DNA of 64,000 nt from Aspidiotus rigidus (lineage: Eukaryota > Arthropoda > Insecta > Hemiptera > Diaspididae): positions 9,112,001 to 9,176,000 of the forward strand of contig JAVHKY010000013.1 of the NCBI GenBank assembly GCA_035079385.1. The letters run 5' to 3'. The notes below the pieces were generated by a model that saw nothing but the letters and a program-made list of their open reading frames with translations, ran no database searches and was not told the origin of the DNA. The stretch's first letter is position 1. Each line of letters begins with the position of its first letter. Of this stretch, positions 1 through 10,816 are shown piece after piece. A program made the translations under genes and the position numbers.

Positions 1-137
1 TTCTGATAATACATATCATTGATGGAGTTGAAGTTTTGAGGTGCATAACCGTTCTTTCTGTCTCTTGCACAAATAACAGCTTGAGAGAAAGCTACAGCGC
101 AGGCGAGAAATACGAACAACAACACGATTGTTTTCAT
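1..137 (-). CDS. small secreted protein, exon 1 (partial at window edge)
   Basis: Seen: an ATG at 137 on the minus strand opens 45 full codons to the window edge. The protein starts MKTIVLLFVFLACAVAFSQA, a classical signal peptide of about 20 residues, then VICARDRKNG and FNSINDMYYQ. It is a clear paralog of the plus-strand gene at 60873: matching signal peptide, then IC-A-x-D, then F-(N/D)-S-(I/L). The sequence just upstream of the ATG is also shared. The mature part shows one cysteine (residue 23) before the cut. Inference: an extracellular microprotein; the IC-A-x-D...F-x-S layout recalls short insect Kazal-type inhibitors, but a cysteine expected in that fold would fall where asparagine stands. 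The second exon lies outside the window. The coding call is firm because of the paralog; the function is not known. Confidence 0.8.
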   Translation of the reverse strand, partial: MKTIVLLFVFLACAVAFSQAVICARDRKNGYAPQNFNSINDMYYQ

Positions 138-195
138 TTTGGCGTTTATGAAAGCTGATGGATCAGAAATGAATGCTCATATTAAAAATATTCTA
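138..195 (-). promoter_or_regulatory. core promoter of the left small secreted gene
   Basis: On the minus strand a TATTTTTAAT stretch (190-181) lies about 30 bases upstream of ATCCATCAG (163-155), whose TCAG resembles the arthropod initiator with A+1 near 156. The ATG follows about 19 bases later. The same order, with the same ATCCATCAG word, precedes the paralog at 60873. The start site is inferred, not measured. Confidence 0.45.
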
Positions 196-326
196 GTACA
201 ATATCAAATCACAGATAAATTTGAAAACTCTTATCCTCTACTCCGCTTTTTTGAAGAGATCATCCAACGACAAGGAGAGCAAATTATTGGTCTACGTAAG
301 TACCTACCTTACACATAAGAAACTCT

Positions 327-519
327 GAAAAACGATGTTAAACGAGGAACGCAGGGAACCTGTTCTAATCTCACGAGTCCAAATTTTTTCAAGTCCCCTC
401 TTATCATATAATATAGGTAGCTCGGGAGTCAAAATTTTTCCAAGTTTTTCGTTGGACGGCGCACAGAGCATAAAAATATTTTCGAAAAAAAAACCATAGA
501 ACAAGTTCCTCGTTAAAAC
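327..519 (+). mobile_element. short copy of the hairpin-ended repeat family
   Basis: It begins with the family's left module (AAAAACGATGTTAAACGAGG, then GCAGGGAACCTG) and ends with AACAAGTTCCTCGTTAAAA, a mutated form of the terminal hairpin AACAGG-TTC-CCTGTT. The body holds two units of the TCCAAGTCCCC / AGCTCG(A/G)GAGTC repeat. No coding sequence is expected. Confidence 0.7.
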
Positions 520-1350
520 TCATTTTGGGGCTGTACCAATGAGTTTGAAGTATTTTATTATGTAGAGAAGTACAAATAGAAATGACGACGGAAATTTTGT
601 TGATAAAGCCTAATAGACACGATGCATGGGCCCATTATAAAGTGCTATTACTAATTGATTATGGGAGCAGTATCACTTTCAGTAAGAATTTCTTCCTCTT
701 TTTGAGCCACATCGGAATATATGTATTTCAAATAACACCTGAGTTTAATGACAAGAGCCTACATTTAAGTACTGAAGGATTTGGGCTTTTTTCAAAATTC
801 TTGAAATTTTTGTATCTACTCAGAATGAAATTCCGAAAAGTGATACGCACTCATGAATGAATGTGATGTTATGAGCCCTATTTACAAAACTTACTTGGAT
901 ATTGAAATGAGATGTTGAAATATCTTCTACAAGACAATAGAAAAGACTGAATACTTCTATGTCCAGTTTGAGGTCCTTTTATACGAGAAACAACCCGGAA
1001 AAAATTCAATTTTTTCGGAATTTTTTTTCTTTCCTTTCGGTCATATTCGAAACACCTACGTAACTAATAAAAAAACAAGGTTTTTCATCGAAATTTGCGT
1101 GCGTATGAGAACGATAAAGATATTTTTTTGATACGTCAATTGCAACTTATGACTTAAATTCAGCATAGTACCTAGGTCTAATCGTGTTTTCCGGGTACAT
1201 TTTGAGAGAGAGAAAAAAAGATAACTTTCATATTCTACAATTTTACAGATAAGGTCAAATAGTTTAATGGAATTATATTGTCAAACTTTCTTATCGTTTG
1301 TGTCAGCAACAGAGTAGGTGAACTTATTAATTGTTGTTTTGGATTTCCAG
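520..1350. other. no gene recognised
   Basis: AT-rich DNA. A 92-codon reading frame at 582-860 has no recognisable domain, signal peptide or splice sites of the right phase for the exon at 1351. Upstream exons of the 1351 candidate, if real, may lie here or beyond but were not found. Confidence 0.4.
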
Positions 1351-1932
1351 GAAACATGTAATTGACTTCGTTTCAGAACATAATTCCCGGGAAAAAAGAA
1401 AAAATTATCGAGAAATAGTTAAATGTAATTGTTTTCGTTATCGTATCAACGCGGATAATGACGTTGATGGGACGGTTCTTGCTCGTCGGTATCCTTTAAT
1501 CAACGTAACTAGAAATTTCCTGTCCAAAAGTGTTCATTCAGTAATAGGTAGAATAGTCAATCATTACAGTGCTTTATTTGAAAAAGAGGCACATATACAC
1601 GGCGACGCATTATGTGGGCTACAGAGAAGTCAAGGTAATATTATGGCAATAGGTATGATGAGGTAGCATTTTACCAATATTGTTTCTAGGAATTATTGAG
1701 GCCACAATAAAGACTTTTAATTAATTGTGATTTTCCAGCGGGTTCTGAGCGCGCCTTGAAAAATCTCAAGGAGTGCTCGAGAACCCTGCACGCCATTACT
1801 TGCGGTCAAATAAAAAATGACGGTTTCCTTAATGAACCTAAACGAAAAATGCAAGGAATTTGTTTCATAAGTAAAATTCAATGTCGTATTGAAAATTTAA
1901 GGAAACCTAGGCCTAGTATAAAGCTAGTATAA
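1351..1932 (+). CDS. candidate spliced gene fragment, 3' end formed by a repeat element
   Basis: Seen: acceptor GGATTTCCAG before 1351, an open frame to 1634, donor CAAG|GTAATA, a 104-base intron, acceptor GATTTTCCAG before 1739, and the same frame open to a TAA at 1930-1932. Phases match: exon 1 starts on the third base of a codon and ends with one base, and exon 2 supplies two. Residues include KCNCF, an N-V-T sequon, ALCGL, KEC and ITCG. The protein is not recognised. From about 1812 the frame runs into a diverged copy of the dispersed repeat's left module, so the last 40 or so residues are repeat-encoded. It could be a gene truncated by the insertion, an exonised repeat, or chance. The upstream exon, which must end in phase 2, was not found. 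Confidence 0.4.
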
Positions 1933-2225
1933 AGAAGCACTAGACCTACTATAAACCTAGTATTATAGTTCGAGAGTCTAAATTTTTCTTTACTCTCGAG
2001 CTATATATGATGGGATCGGGACTTAGAAATATTCCAAGTACCTCTCCTAACATATATATAGCTCGAAGGTCGAAATTGAAACTTTTCTATGTCCCCCTCT
2101 TATCATACATAGGTCGAGAGTCAACATTTTTGTAAGTCTCTCTCCTATCATGGGTTGAAAGTCGAAATTCTTCCAAGTTTCTTGTCGGACGGCGCACGAC
2201 AAATTTCTCAAAAAATTAGAAGCCA
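1812..2225 (+). mobile_element. diverged copy of the hairpin-ended repeat family
   Basis: The left module is recognisable from TGACGGTTTCCTTAATGAAC at 1817, followed by CCTAGTATAAAG-type sequence, degenerate tandem units (TCCAAGTCCC..ATATATAGCTCGA), and a right module with GGACGGCGCACGACAAATTT. The terminal hairpin is lost. Confidence 0.65.
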
Positions 2226-2530
2226 TTGCGGACGTTGCAATGGCAGCGGGGAACCCGCAATTCCTTAACTCGACCTCTCAGGTGGTGTGGAACTGAGTTG
2301 ATAATCTTGTCATATAATTCAAATCAAAATTATCATTCTACATTCCCTCCTATCATATATAGCTCGAGAAACGAAATTCTTCCAAGTCCCCCTTCTATCA
2401 TATATAGCTCGGAAGTCACAATTCTTCCAAGTCCCCCTCCTTTCATATATAGCTCGAGACTCGAAATTCTTCTAAGTCCCCCTCCTATCATATATAGCTC
2501 GAGACTCGAAATTCTTCTAAGTCCCGTAAC
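2226..2530. repeat. GGGGAACCCGC module plus tandem TCCAAGTCCCCC units
   Basis: A degraded GCGGGGAACCCGC palindrome near 2250 is followed by four units of the roughly 46-bp tandem repeat (2340-2525). The 102-codon frame across it is produced by repeat periodicity and is not a gene. Confidence 0.7.
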
Positions 2531-2590
2531 CTAACCTAACCTGCGGACGCGGACGTTTTCTGAGGACCCGGACGCGGACGTTTTCTGAGG
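2525..2590. repeat. interstitial CCTAA repeats and a GC-rich direct repeat
   Basis: Three near-perfect CCTAA (TTAGG complement) copies end a tandem array. They are followed at once by two copies of a GGACGCGGACGTTTTCTGAGG unit. TTAGG is the ancestral insect telomere repeat; here it is interstitial and very short. Confidence 0.6.
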
Positions 2591-2614
2591 ATGTAATCTC
2601 CTAACAAAATAGAT

Positions 2615-2659
2615 AGCGGGTTCCCCGCTAAAAAACCCCCATAAAACAGGTTCCCTGTT
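2615..2659. repeat. two adjacent terminal hairpins of sister repeat families
   Basis: AGCGGG-TTC-CCCGCT at 2615-2629 is followed 15 bases later by AACAGG-TTC-CCTGTT at 2645-2659. Both have a 6-bp stem and a TTC loop and are followed by AAAA. They mark the ends of two related elements lying side by side. Confidence 0.7.
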
Positions 2660-4340
2660 AAAAACTCACGGGTTCTTTGACGAAGTCAAATGACGGGTGG
2701 CTGGAAACCTGTTTTATGGGGCACTTGGGATCTGAAAAATGTAGATTATGACGGCACAAGGCTGACTATGACATCAAACTCACAGGCACGGATTTTGGAG
2801 CTATTCATAATAGGAGGAGAGTTTGAAAAAAAGTGATTCATAACGTCACTAGATTGTGACGTCAGAGGCCCCCGCCCCCAAGCTATGTATGATAGGAAGG
2901 GGACTGGGAAAAACTTCAAGTAACTTTCTCCACTATCCATTTCCATTGTATCGATATATTGATCTTGATTGTATCGAAATATCGATTCTATGCTCGGCTG
3001 CTGCAGTACGTGAAGCCTTTATTATAACTTGTATTTAACCTAGTGTAAGTCTAGTAGACAATATTTTAGGCTGACTAGCTTTGGGGGGCTCACTCGCTCC
3101 GCCATTCTCCCTCTCTGTTTAGTCTCTGTAAGTCTAGTACATAATATTTCAAGCTACTAGCTTTCGAGGGCTCCCAGAAAAACTAATATACTATGTTTTA
3201 AGATGACTAGCTTTTATGTACCCACTCACTCTGCTCGTTCGGCCCCTTCTTAGTGTAATATAAGGCTAGTATACGGTGAAGGCTAAACCTACTATAGCAC
3301 CCTATAGTTTAAGCATAGTACATATAATGAGGCTTTTTTCCAAGGCATGCCTAGTGTACTGTATACTAGGCCGTATAATGAAGGCTAATGGTCGAAACTT
3401 TCCAAGTCCTTAATGTAGGTCAAGGTCATTAATGACGTCATAAAACGTCGCGTGACGCAGATTTCAAACTGACCCCGAGCCCAAACACATATACATGTCC
3501 AGAGGCACACGGGATCTGAAAAATTTAGATTGCGACGTCAAAGGCGGCATGACGTTATCAAATAATGAAGTCACAGTTCCCATCCCACAAACTATAATAT
3601 GATAGGAAGGGGACTTGTAAAATTTTCGAACTCCGAGCTTTACCGGCCGGCTGGACGGCGGAGTTTCCACCAAAAAACCCCCGATAGAACAGGTTCCCTG
3701 TTAGAATTTTCGAGCTCCGAGCTTTGCCGGCCGGACGGCGGACAGAGGACAGTTTTTTTCGAAAAATCCCCCGATGAAACAGGTTCCCTGTTAAAATTTG
3801 CTCGAATAAGGAATTCGCAATTTTAATTCATATTGCTGAAGTGAACGCGATCGATCCTTCTAAAAAATACCTTCTCCTTACGAATCCTGACTCTCTTATA
3901 ACCATTGCCTGGATTCCGGAAGACACAAGGATCTAACAGAGTACGATCCAGTCGACGAAGCAGCCAAGCAAGCCATCATGACCTGATTACCAAACTTATT
4001 CTCTTTGACATTTTCAATGTCTTTATCGGCGCACCACCTCACTAAAGGAAATTCCGTGAGTCCGAGTTGCCCCTCCCATTGATGGGCTTAAAATCCTCGC
4101 ACCCGCGACCTAATCCAGAGATCTGCGAGTTAAAAATTGCTAGTCCTAGTGTACTACTCGTATACTAAACTAGCTTTAAATTAGTGGATAAAACTATAGA
4201 CTTAATTATGCTAGCTTTGAACTAGACGTAGCATACGCCTATGCCACGCTTTACTTATACTTGACTATACTAATAATAGGTATTTTTAAAACCTTTACCG
4301 GCACCAGCCCCATCCCATTATTGGAAATCTGCGAGTCCGA
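2660..4340. repeat. TGACGTCA-rich dispersed repeat mosaic
   Basis: Fragments of a dispersed family: TGACGTCA at 2857 and 3433, TCAAGGTCA at 3420, the CTAGTATA / GGCTAAG words, and two AACAGG-TTC-CCTGTT hairpins (3688-3702 and 3778-3792) with GCCGGCCGGACGGCGGA before each. No gene is recognised. Confidence 0.55.
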
Positions 4341-4639
4341 GATTTGGTTCATCCCATCCAGAAATCGGCGAGCTCTGGTTGTTGCGCACGGCGGTCCGTA
4401 CGCCACGATGAAGAGGAAATAGGAACCTGTCGGTTCCGAAGGCTCCTGAACGCCTCGGGCGGAGGATCGGCGTTACGCGACATTATAAAGAAAAAAGTCT
4501 CTTTCGGTGTATAGCAATGTACGTTTATTTCGATAATACGACAACAAATGAGTGGAAGAGAAAGGGAGAAGAACGGTTGACTGGAATTAAAGAAAGCTGG
4601 AGAGTGATCGGCCGGTGCTACAAAGTTGAGGGGGAAGAG

Positions 4640-5565
4640 AAGACCAGTCCCGCGGTCACCGCGGAGGCTAATCAAGAGGAAGCACTGTTGTACCCGCGGA
4701 CACCGCGGCGAGCAACAGGAGGAAGTTCGGAGAAGATGAGCAGTTCAGTCCCGCGGACACCGCGGAGGCTAACCAAGAAGATGTACTGTTGTACCCGCGG
4801 ACACCGCGGCGAGCAACAGAAGGAAGTTTGGAGATGTTAGTAGATCAGTCCCGCGGGCACCGCGGAGGCTAATCAAGAGGATACGCTGTTGTACCCGCGG
4901 ACACCGCGGCGAGCAACAGGAGGAAGTTCGAAGATGTTAGTAGATCAGTCCCGCGGACACCGCGGAGGCTAATCAAGAGGAAGCACTGTTGTACCCGCGG
5001 ACACCGCGGCGAGCAACAGGAGGAAGTTCGGAGAAGATGAGCAGTTCAGTCCCGCGGACACCGCGGAGGCTAACCAAGAAGATGTACTGTTGTACCCGCG
5101 GACACCGCGGCGAGCAACAGAAGGAAGTTTGGAGATGTTAGTAGATCAGTCCCGCGGGCACCGCGGAGGCTAATCAAGAGGATACACTGTTGTACCCGCG
5201 GACACCGCGGCGAGCAACAGGAGGAAGTTCGAAGATGTTAGTAGATCAGTCCCGCGGACACCGCGGAGGCTAATCAAGAGGAAGCACTGTTGTACCCGCG
5301 GACACCGCGGCGAGCAACAGGAGGAAGTTCGGAGAAGACGAGCAGATCAGTCCCGCGGACACCGCGGAGGCTAACCGAGAGGATACGCTGTTGTACCCGC
5401 GGACACCGCGGCGAGCAACAGGAGGAAGTTCGGAGAAGATAGGAAAGCTAAACCCGCGGACACCGCGGAGAATAACCCGAAGGGATAGGTAAGCGAGAAG
5501 AAAGCGAGGGAAGCTGAGGAAGCCTAGTATGCCGAGAAAGAGTAGACTATACCCGCGGGCACCGC
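4640..5565. repeat. GC-rich minisatellite with a three-unit higher-order period
   Basis: A CCCGCGGACACCGCGG word recurs 18 times, alternately 44 and about 57 bases apart, giving a roughly 101-bp monomer (starts near 4649, 4750, 4850, 4950, 5051, 5151, 5251, 5352, 5453). Monomer variants recur every third copy (GAAGCACTG, GATGTACTG, GATAC(G/A)CTG), so the higher-order unit is about 301 bp. The short frames across it are periodicity artefacts. Confidence 0.85.
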
Positions 5566-6470
5566 GGCGAACAGTCCGAAGAGGTTGTGGAAAGAAGCTA
5601 TGAAAATAAAGAAAGAAGGCAAGGAGAGAAGCGAGAGAGCTAGCAGGAAAGCAGGAGAGTAAGCTGGGTGAAGCCGAAAGAGAAGTGATGAAAAGTGGCT
5701 CGCGGAGCCTATTTTATAGGGTGTTTTTGGGCGCGATCTCGGCGCGATCACGTGAGGACGGTGGTAGGAGTATTTTCTACTTTTGGGGGTAGTTCGCGTG
5801 GAGTACGCGTTCGTTACGAACGAAGATGAAAGCAACATGAAAAGAACAGTTGACGCGCGAGAGAAAATACTTATTCGAAAAATATATTCGAATAATTACT
5901 TGAATTCGTGAGTACAACATCGTTGATGTCTTTTTTGTGCCTTTATTTCCTACCGGGCATTCACAAGTTCGGGAATAAGTTTCCTCTTTTCAATATCTTT
6001 ATTGGAACCCCATCAGAGGGGGAAATCCGGAGTCTAAATACCAGTTGATCTTCCTCTTCCCAACCCTAGAAAATTTGCATGGAATCCTTGACTTGATCCA
6101 GGATAGTTGAGTTAATAAATTAGACCTAAAGCGGTCGGGTACATCGCTGATCACAGGATCGCTTATGCTTTGTCTGAGGTGAAAGAGCCTGGAAAATCGG
6201 TGAGAAAATATAAGTGGGACAGTCTTCAAAATGCGTATGAGACCAAGAATGAGGGCGAACGAGCAGAGCGAGTGAGTAATTAGTTGGTGGAAGAACAAAG
6301 TAAAATGGAAGTCAGAGAGTGTCGAGAGTTAAGGAAATGAGGAAAAGTAAGCGAAGGAAGCTCCGGAAAAAAGTTCCTTGAGAGGAGTGAGGAAGGAGAG
6401 GAAGAAAGCCGGAGCTAGAAATGTAAGTAAATTTCTCCACTTCATGGAAAAACATTGAATCACGTATACG
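5566..6470. other. no gene recognised; flank of the minisatellite
   Basis: Purine-rich GAAAG/GGAAG sequence with reading frames on the minus strand only. I see no domain, no convincing splice sites and no element ends. Confidence 0.4.
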
Positions 6471-7460
6471 TCTTTGAGCGTTTGTACAGAAATATCATGT
6501 AAGGATATATCAATCTCGATTACATCGATACATCAATCTCTGAATGTCTTGATCTTGATTGTATCGAAATATCGATTTTATAATCGGCTGCTATTCATTG
6601 TAGGCCCATATAATAACCTAGTATAAGTTTAGTACACGTATACAATATTTTAGGGTAACTAACTTTTGGGGCTCACTCGCTCCGCTCGGTCTCGTATAAT
6701 GAAGGCTAAGGGTAAGAATTTTGGAAGTCTCTAAAGCAGGTCAAGGTCTTTGATGACGTCATAATTCGTCCCGTTGCAGATTTCAGACTGACTCCCAGCC
6801 CAAAGACATGTACATGTCAAAATAATAGGAAGAGGGTGTGGAACATTAACAGATAGGAGGTAGAACACGAGAAGACTCGCCACAGAGACAATCCTCTTAG
6901 TCTAGGATAGACCAAAAGAGAGAACTTTCAGAAGAGAGTCATGAAGGAGAATGAGAAAAGGACCAGGAAAAAAATCAAGTAGAGGGGAAGAGGAAGACTT
7001 TCGTCAACCGCTTCACTCGATTTTATTACAACTTTACCGGCGACTAATTTTCCTTATTTTGGCTCAGTTTTCTCCTGCATTTCGTTCTACTCATATCTCT
7101 GATGATGACCGCCCCGACGTGGTTGAAACCGGTCGTGTATATTTGTTCGGTTTGAAATAATTTCTTGTGTTATTTTTCTTCGAATAAATTTCCACTAGTT
7201 ACGTGCTTGTGCCTTTTATTACTCTATTTTAGGTTTTATTATACTATAATAGCTTCAAACTAAGCTTAGCGTACAGATAGATTTCCGCCGATGGACTTGA
7301 AATCCTCGACCTGATCCAGAAATCTATGAATCCGAGAGAGAAAGAGAGAGTAAGTCATTAATTCAATGACGTCATAGGCAGGTCCAAGTTGATGACGTCA
7401 CAAAGAGGTTTGTCTTTATTGTACCTTATCCGCTATCGAAAATCATTTCTTCTTAACTGG
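6471..7460. repeat. TGACGTCA-rich repeat fragments
   Basis: TGACGTCA at 6754, 7367 and 7393, with TCAAGGTCT at 6741, and the AGATTTCAGACTGACTCCCAG block shared with 3455-3500 and 36180-36210. Between 6880 and 7250 the sequence is unclassified. Confidence 0.5.
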
Positions 7461-10190
7461 CAGCTAGATGCATTCAACTATAAAAAGACATAAGAAAATG
7501 TTCTTTTCATATTTGGCTCCACCAAAATATTTTTCAGAATGTACGCGTATCTTTTGAGCTGTATGAGTAAGTATAATTTCAACCTTGTGAACGACAATAA
7601 ATTTCTACAAAATTTTACTTGTAAAACACTTAAAGTTCTACATTTTCGTCCTCTTTTTTTTTCTTTTTTTACTTCTGAATCAATGCCGAATAGTGCTGAA
7701 ATAACGTTGAAATGAAATCGGTATAGACTACCGTAACGCAAACGTATTTTTCAAGACGGTGACGGTGTTAGGTTTAAAATATGTCAACTTTATTTTAAAG
7801 AGTGAACGCGAACAAATATATCAATTCAACTGTTTCCTTATTTTTTCTTCTTTTTGTGCCTACGAGGAGGATATTTTACCAGCACTAACTTTCGGGTGTT
7901 CTATGACAGATTTTTCTATATCACCGATTCTCACTTCATCTTCTTGCGATTTCAAATCAGAATCTTAACATTCGACTCAAACACAACTAAAAACTTTTTG
8001 TTAGGTACTCTTCAATGAAACGCAATAGGTAAAAAAAATTTGGATGATACTTTCTTTCTAGAAGATCAGTCGTCTTCTCTCGCGTAAACAACAATCGAAC
8101 TAACTTTCAACATATTTCGTGTATTTTTAACAATAATAATTCACGATGTAAAACACAATAAAACATTAGTTAAATTAATCCTAAATCGCTCATTTTATAC
8201 AAAAAGAAAGAAAAAAAAAGAGAGTGAAACAAACAAAAAAAATACAATCTTTAATAATATTGGATAGTTTTAATATTTGATTTCAAGAAATAATAAATAA
8301 ATATTATTCTTAATCGTATTCGTAATATTAGGACATTAACGACGATAAAAATAGAAGTTAAAGTACTACGAATGAATAGGACCCGTGAAAATACAAATAT
8401 TACGGGCTTGAAAAATTTCTAAATAAATACAACAATAATACATTTATTAATCCTCTTACAAATGAGATATACACAGGCGTACAATTTTACACTACAATAT
8501 CGTATCACACCGCTAATATCGCGGTATATTTCATATTTGCCGAATCAAATTGTAGTTTTACACTCGATCGTAAGTTTGAAGTCTTAAAATACACACACTT
8601 CCTTCATCACTGGAGATGAATCAAGAGTATTAAAAAAAAAAAAAAAAAAAAAAAAAGATTGTACAATGGAAACAAAAGTAGTCAATATTGTCTTAAATAA
8701 CAATTGTCAAGTTAAGTTGAAAGAGTGACAGTTGAAATTTCGTAAATAATTAATTTATACAATTGTCTTAGAGTGAATTTCTTTAATAATTATGATTATT
8801 CCATTTTTTTTTTTTTTTTTTTTTTTTTTATTAGTTTCTATTATTTTTCTAAATAAAAGAAAAAAAAGTTTGGTAACGTAAGAAAGAACAGCAACGCAAT
8901 ATAAACGAGAACGAAGAAGAAAAAAAGATAAAAATAGGGAGAAAAAATAGAAGGAAAATGAGGAAAAAAACTACATAAAGACGGAATGTTGCCTTCAAGC
9001 TTTTATGATATATACTACATTAACTGCAGACAGAAAATGATTTATATTATGAAGAATAGTAAGTAATTCGTGTACCGATAATTTTCATTTAAAATACTGT
9101 TTTATAATATACTGTGATATTTTACGTGCGGCCGTATAATAAGGCTTACGCCGATGCACACTTTTTTATTTTCCTATTATCGAAATCAATGAAATGGGCG
9201 GCCTTCGATAGACTGTCAATAAAATACCCAAACCGTTTCACTAATCTGTTTCTCAAATGCCGATAGCTTTTAATGCAGACATTTTTCGCAGTTAGGACGT
9301 CGTAATGGTGTCGAAATCCCGTAAAATCAGAAGTGCACATTATCTTATTATTCTTTTCGCACGAATGATGTATTATTGGATGTTTCTCTTCGCGAAATCT
9401 CGTAAATTTTTGAATTCATTCTTTCGTTCACATCCCGAAACGAGAATCGATAGACTCGTTTTCTGAAAATTTGCTAAAATTATATCGTGAGAGCGGTACG
9501 AGAAAAGGATCATATTCATTTCTTCGTCGATCGACGAAGTTAATTTGAAATTTAAAATGAGCCTCCGATGTACATTTCTATTATATAGAGGAAAATTTAT
9601 AATGGAAATTCCGTTTTTAAAATGGATTTACTACGCGAATAGAAGAGTTTTATTGGTCGCTGTTGAATGAAATAAGTAGGTTGGAGAAAGAAAAAAATTG
9701 TCTATGATTTAGAATATTTTCTACAAATTGTAGGGCGAGTTTTTTTTTTTCGTATGAGTCGGGAAAGACTCTTCTGTTTAATGTATTCTGTCGGCCGTGA
9801 ACTTGGTAACACAGAAACATGACCTGCCCTATCACTTTAGCGCTGAGAAACGATGCCACAGAAACTTCGATTTAAAAAACCAATGGATATTTACGCCATC
9901 GTCGACTTTTTCTGTCCTTCATACTAAGATTGTGAACAAAAATCTATTGACTGTTGAAATCATATCGGTAGAATTGTACAGCAAAAAAGTGGGTATATCG
10001 GTATTCTTTACTTTTCAACTCCCCCTCGAAGTGATTCACCAACCAAATCTTCAGTTTGGTAGGGATACGAGAATCAATTCGAGGTGATGAGGAAACGGCA
10101 ATATAAGAACAAAATTTTCCAGAATTTTAGAAATAGATTCGAGAAAATAAAAGAAGGAATTTTCAATATTGTTCTCTACATACTTGGACA
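7461..10190. other. AT-rich unique DNA, no gene recognised
   Basis: Long AT-rich stretch with poly-A at about 8632-8656 and poly-T at about 8804-8829. The reading frames (for example 9146-9340 minus and 9797-10087 plus) have no domain or signal peptide I recognise. Part could be distal 3' flank of the activin gene, which lies upstream on the minus strand, but I cannot place its polyadenylation site. Confidence 0.4.
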
Positions 10191-10193
10191 AAA

Positions 10194-10323
10194 ATGAGAG
10201 AGAAAATAATATTTTTGGTGTTTTTTTTTTGTGTTACCGTCACCCTTTCCACCCTTCATCGATTTCCCATGCGCGACGCTAGCGAATCTACAATTTACAC
10301 AATCAAAGCTATCGAACAAAGAG
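10194..10323 (+). pseudogene. small signal-peptide reading frame interrupted by a hAT-like MITE
   Basis: Seen: ACAAAAATGA context, then a protein beginning MREKIIFLVFFFCVTVTLST, a strong hydrophobic leader, followed by a short polar stretch to KAIEQ. At 10324 a CAGGGTTGC-ended element begins; it ends at 10816 and is flanked by near-identical 8-bp duplications (ACAAAGAG / ACGAAGAG). Past the right flank the old frame would continue for only a few codons to a TAG, so the pre-insertion frame was about 49 codons. It may be a broken small secreted peptide gene, a first exon whose later exons are unseen, or chance. No family is recognised. Confidence 0.35.
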
Positions 10324-10816
10324 CAGGGTTGCGATGTCTTAAGCAAACGATGTTTAAAACGTGTTCAAAATATGTTTAAGACACTCAAAAAAGTCACGAT
10401 TGCGTCTTAAACAGAAATAATGTTTAAAACGTGTTTTTTTTTGTTTTGAACTTGTTTTTTTATATTTTAATAAAAAATATTCTTAACCATGTTTTCTCTT
10501 CCTTATTTTCATTATTATGCTTCACTAAAAATTACAATTTGACAATTTTTCCAGGGTTGCAAACTTGCGAAACGTTGTTTGAAACAAACCAATGTTTAAA
10601 ACGATAGTTGAAACTTAAAATGACAAAAATATGTCTTTAACCTTATTTAAATGTTTTGAAACGGTTTTAAACAATGTTTAAAAAATTTAAAACACGTTTT
10701 AAACAAGGGATTGAAAACCTTTATTTAAAACAGGTTCTAAAAATGATCTATTTTAAACTAAAGGAAAAACATGTTTTTGTTTTTCTCAAAAAAGAACGTT
10801 TTCTTTTGCAACCCTG
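10324..10816. mobile_element. hAT-like MITE with CAGGGTTGC ends
   Basis: The left end CAGGGTTGCGATG and right end TTGCAACCCTG are inverted. The 8-bp flanks ACAAAGAG and ACGAAGAG differ by one base. The interior is built from diverged TGTTTAAAAC / GTTTGAAAC words. A second CAGGGTTGCA start at about 10553 suggests an internal duplication or a nested copy. CAGGG ends and 8-bp duplications are typical of hAT elements. Confidence 0.7.

Noticed and set aside
4517..4840. Open frame across the GC-rich minisatellite
   Set aside because: Its peptide repeats with the monomer and ends by frameshift of the array; not a gene.
4380..5919. Possible solo LTR (TGTTG...CAACA) around the minisatellite
   Set aside because: The 5-bp flanks (CTGGT and TCGTT) do not match and no primer-binding site or polypurine tract is seen.
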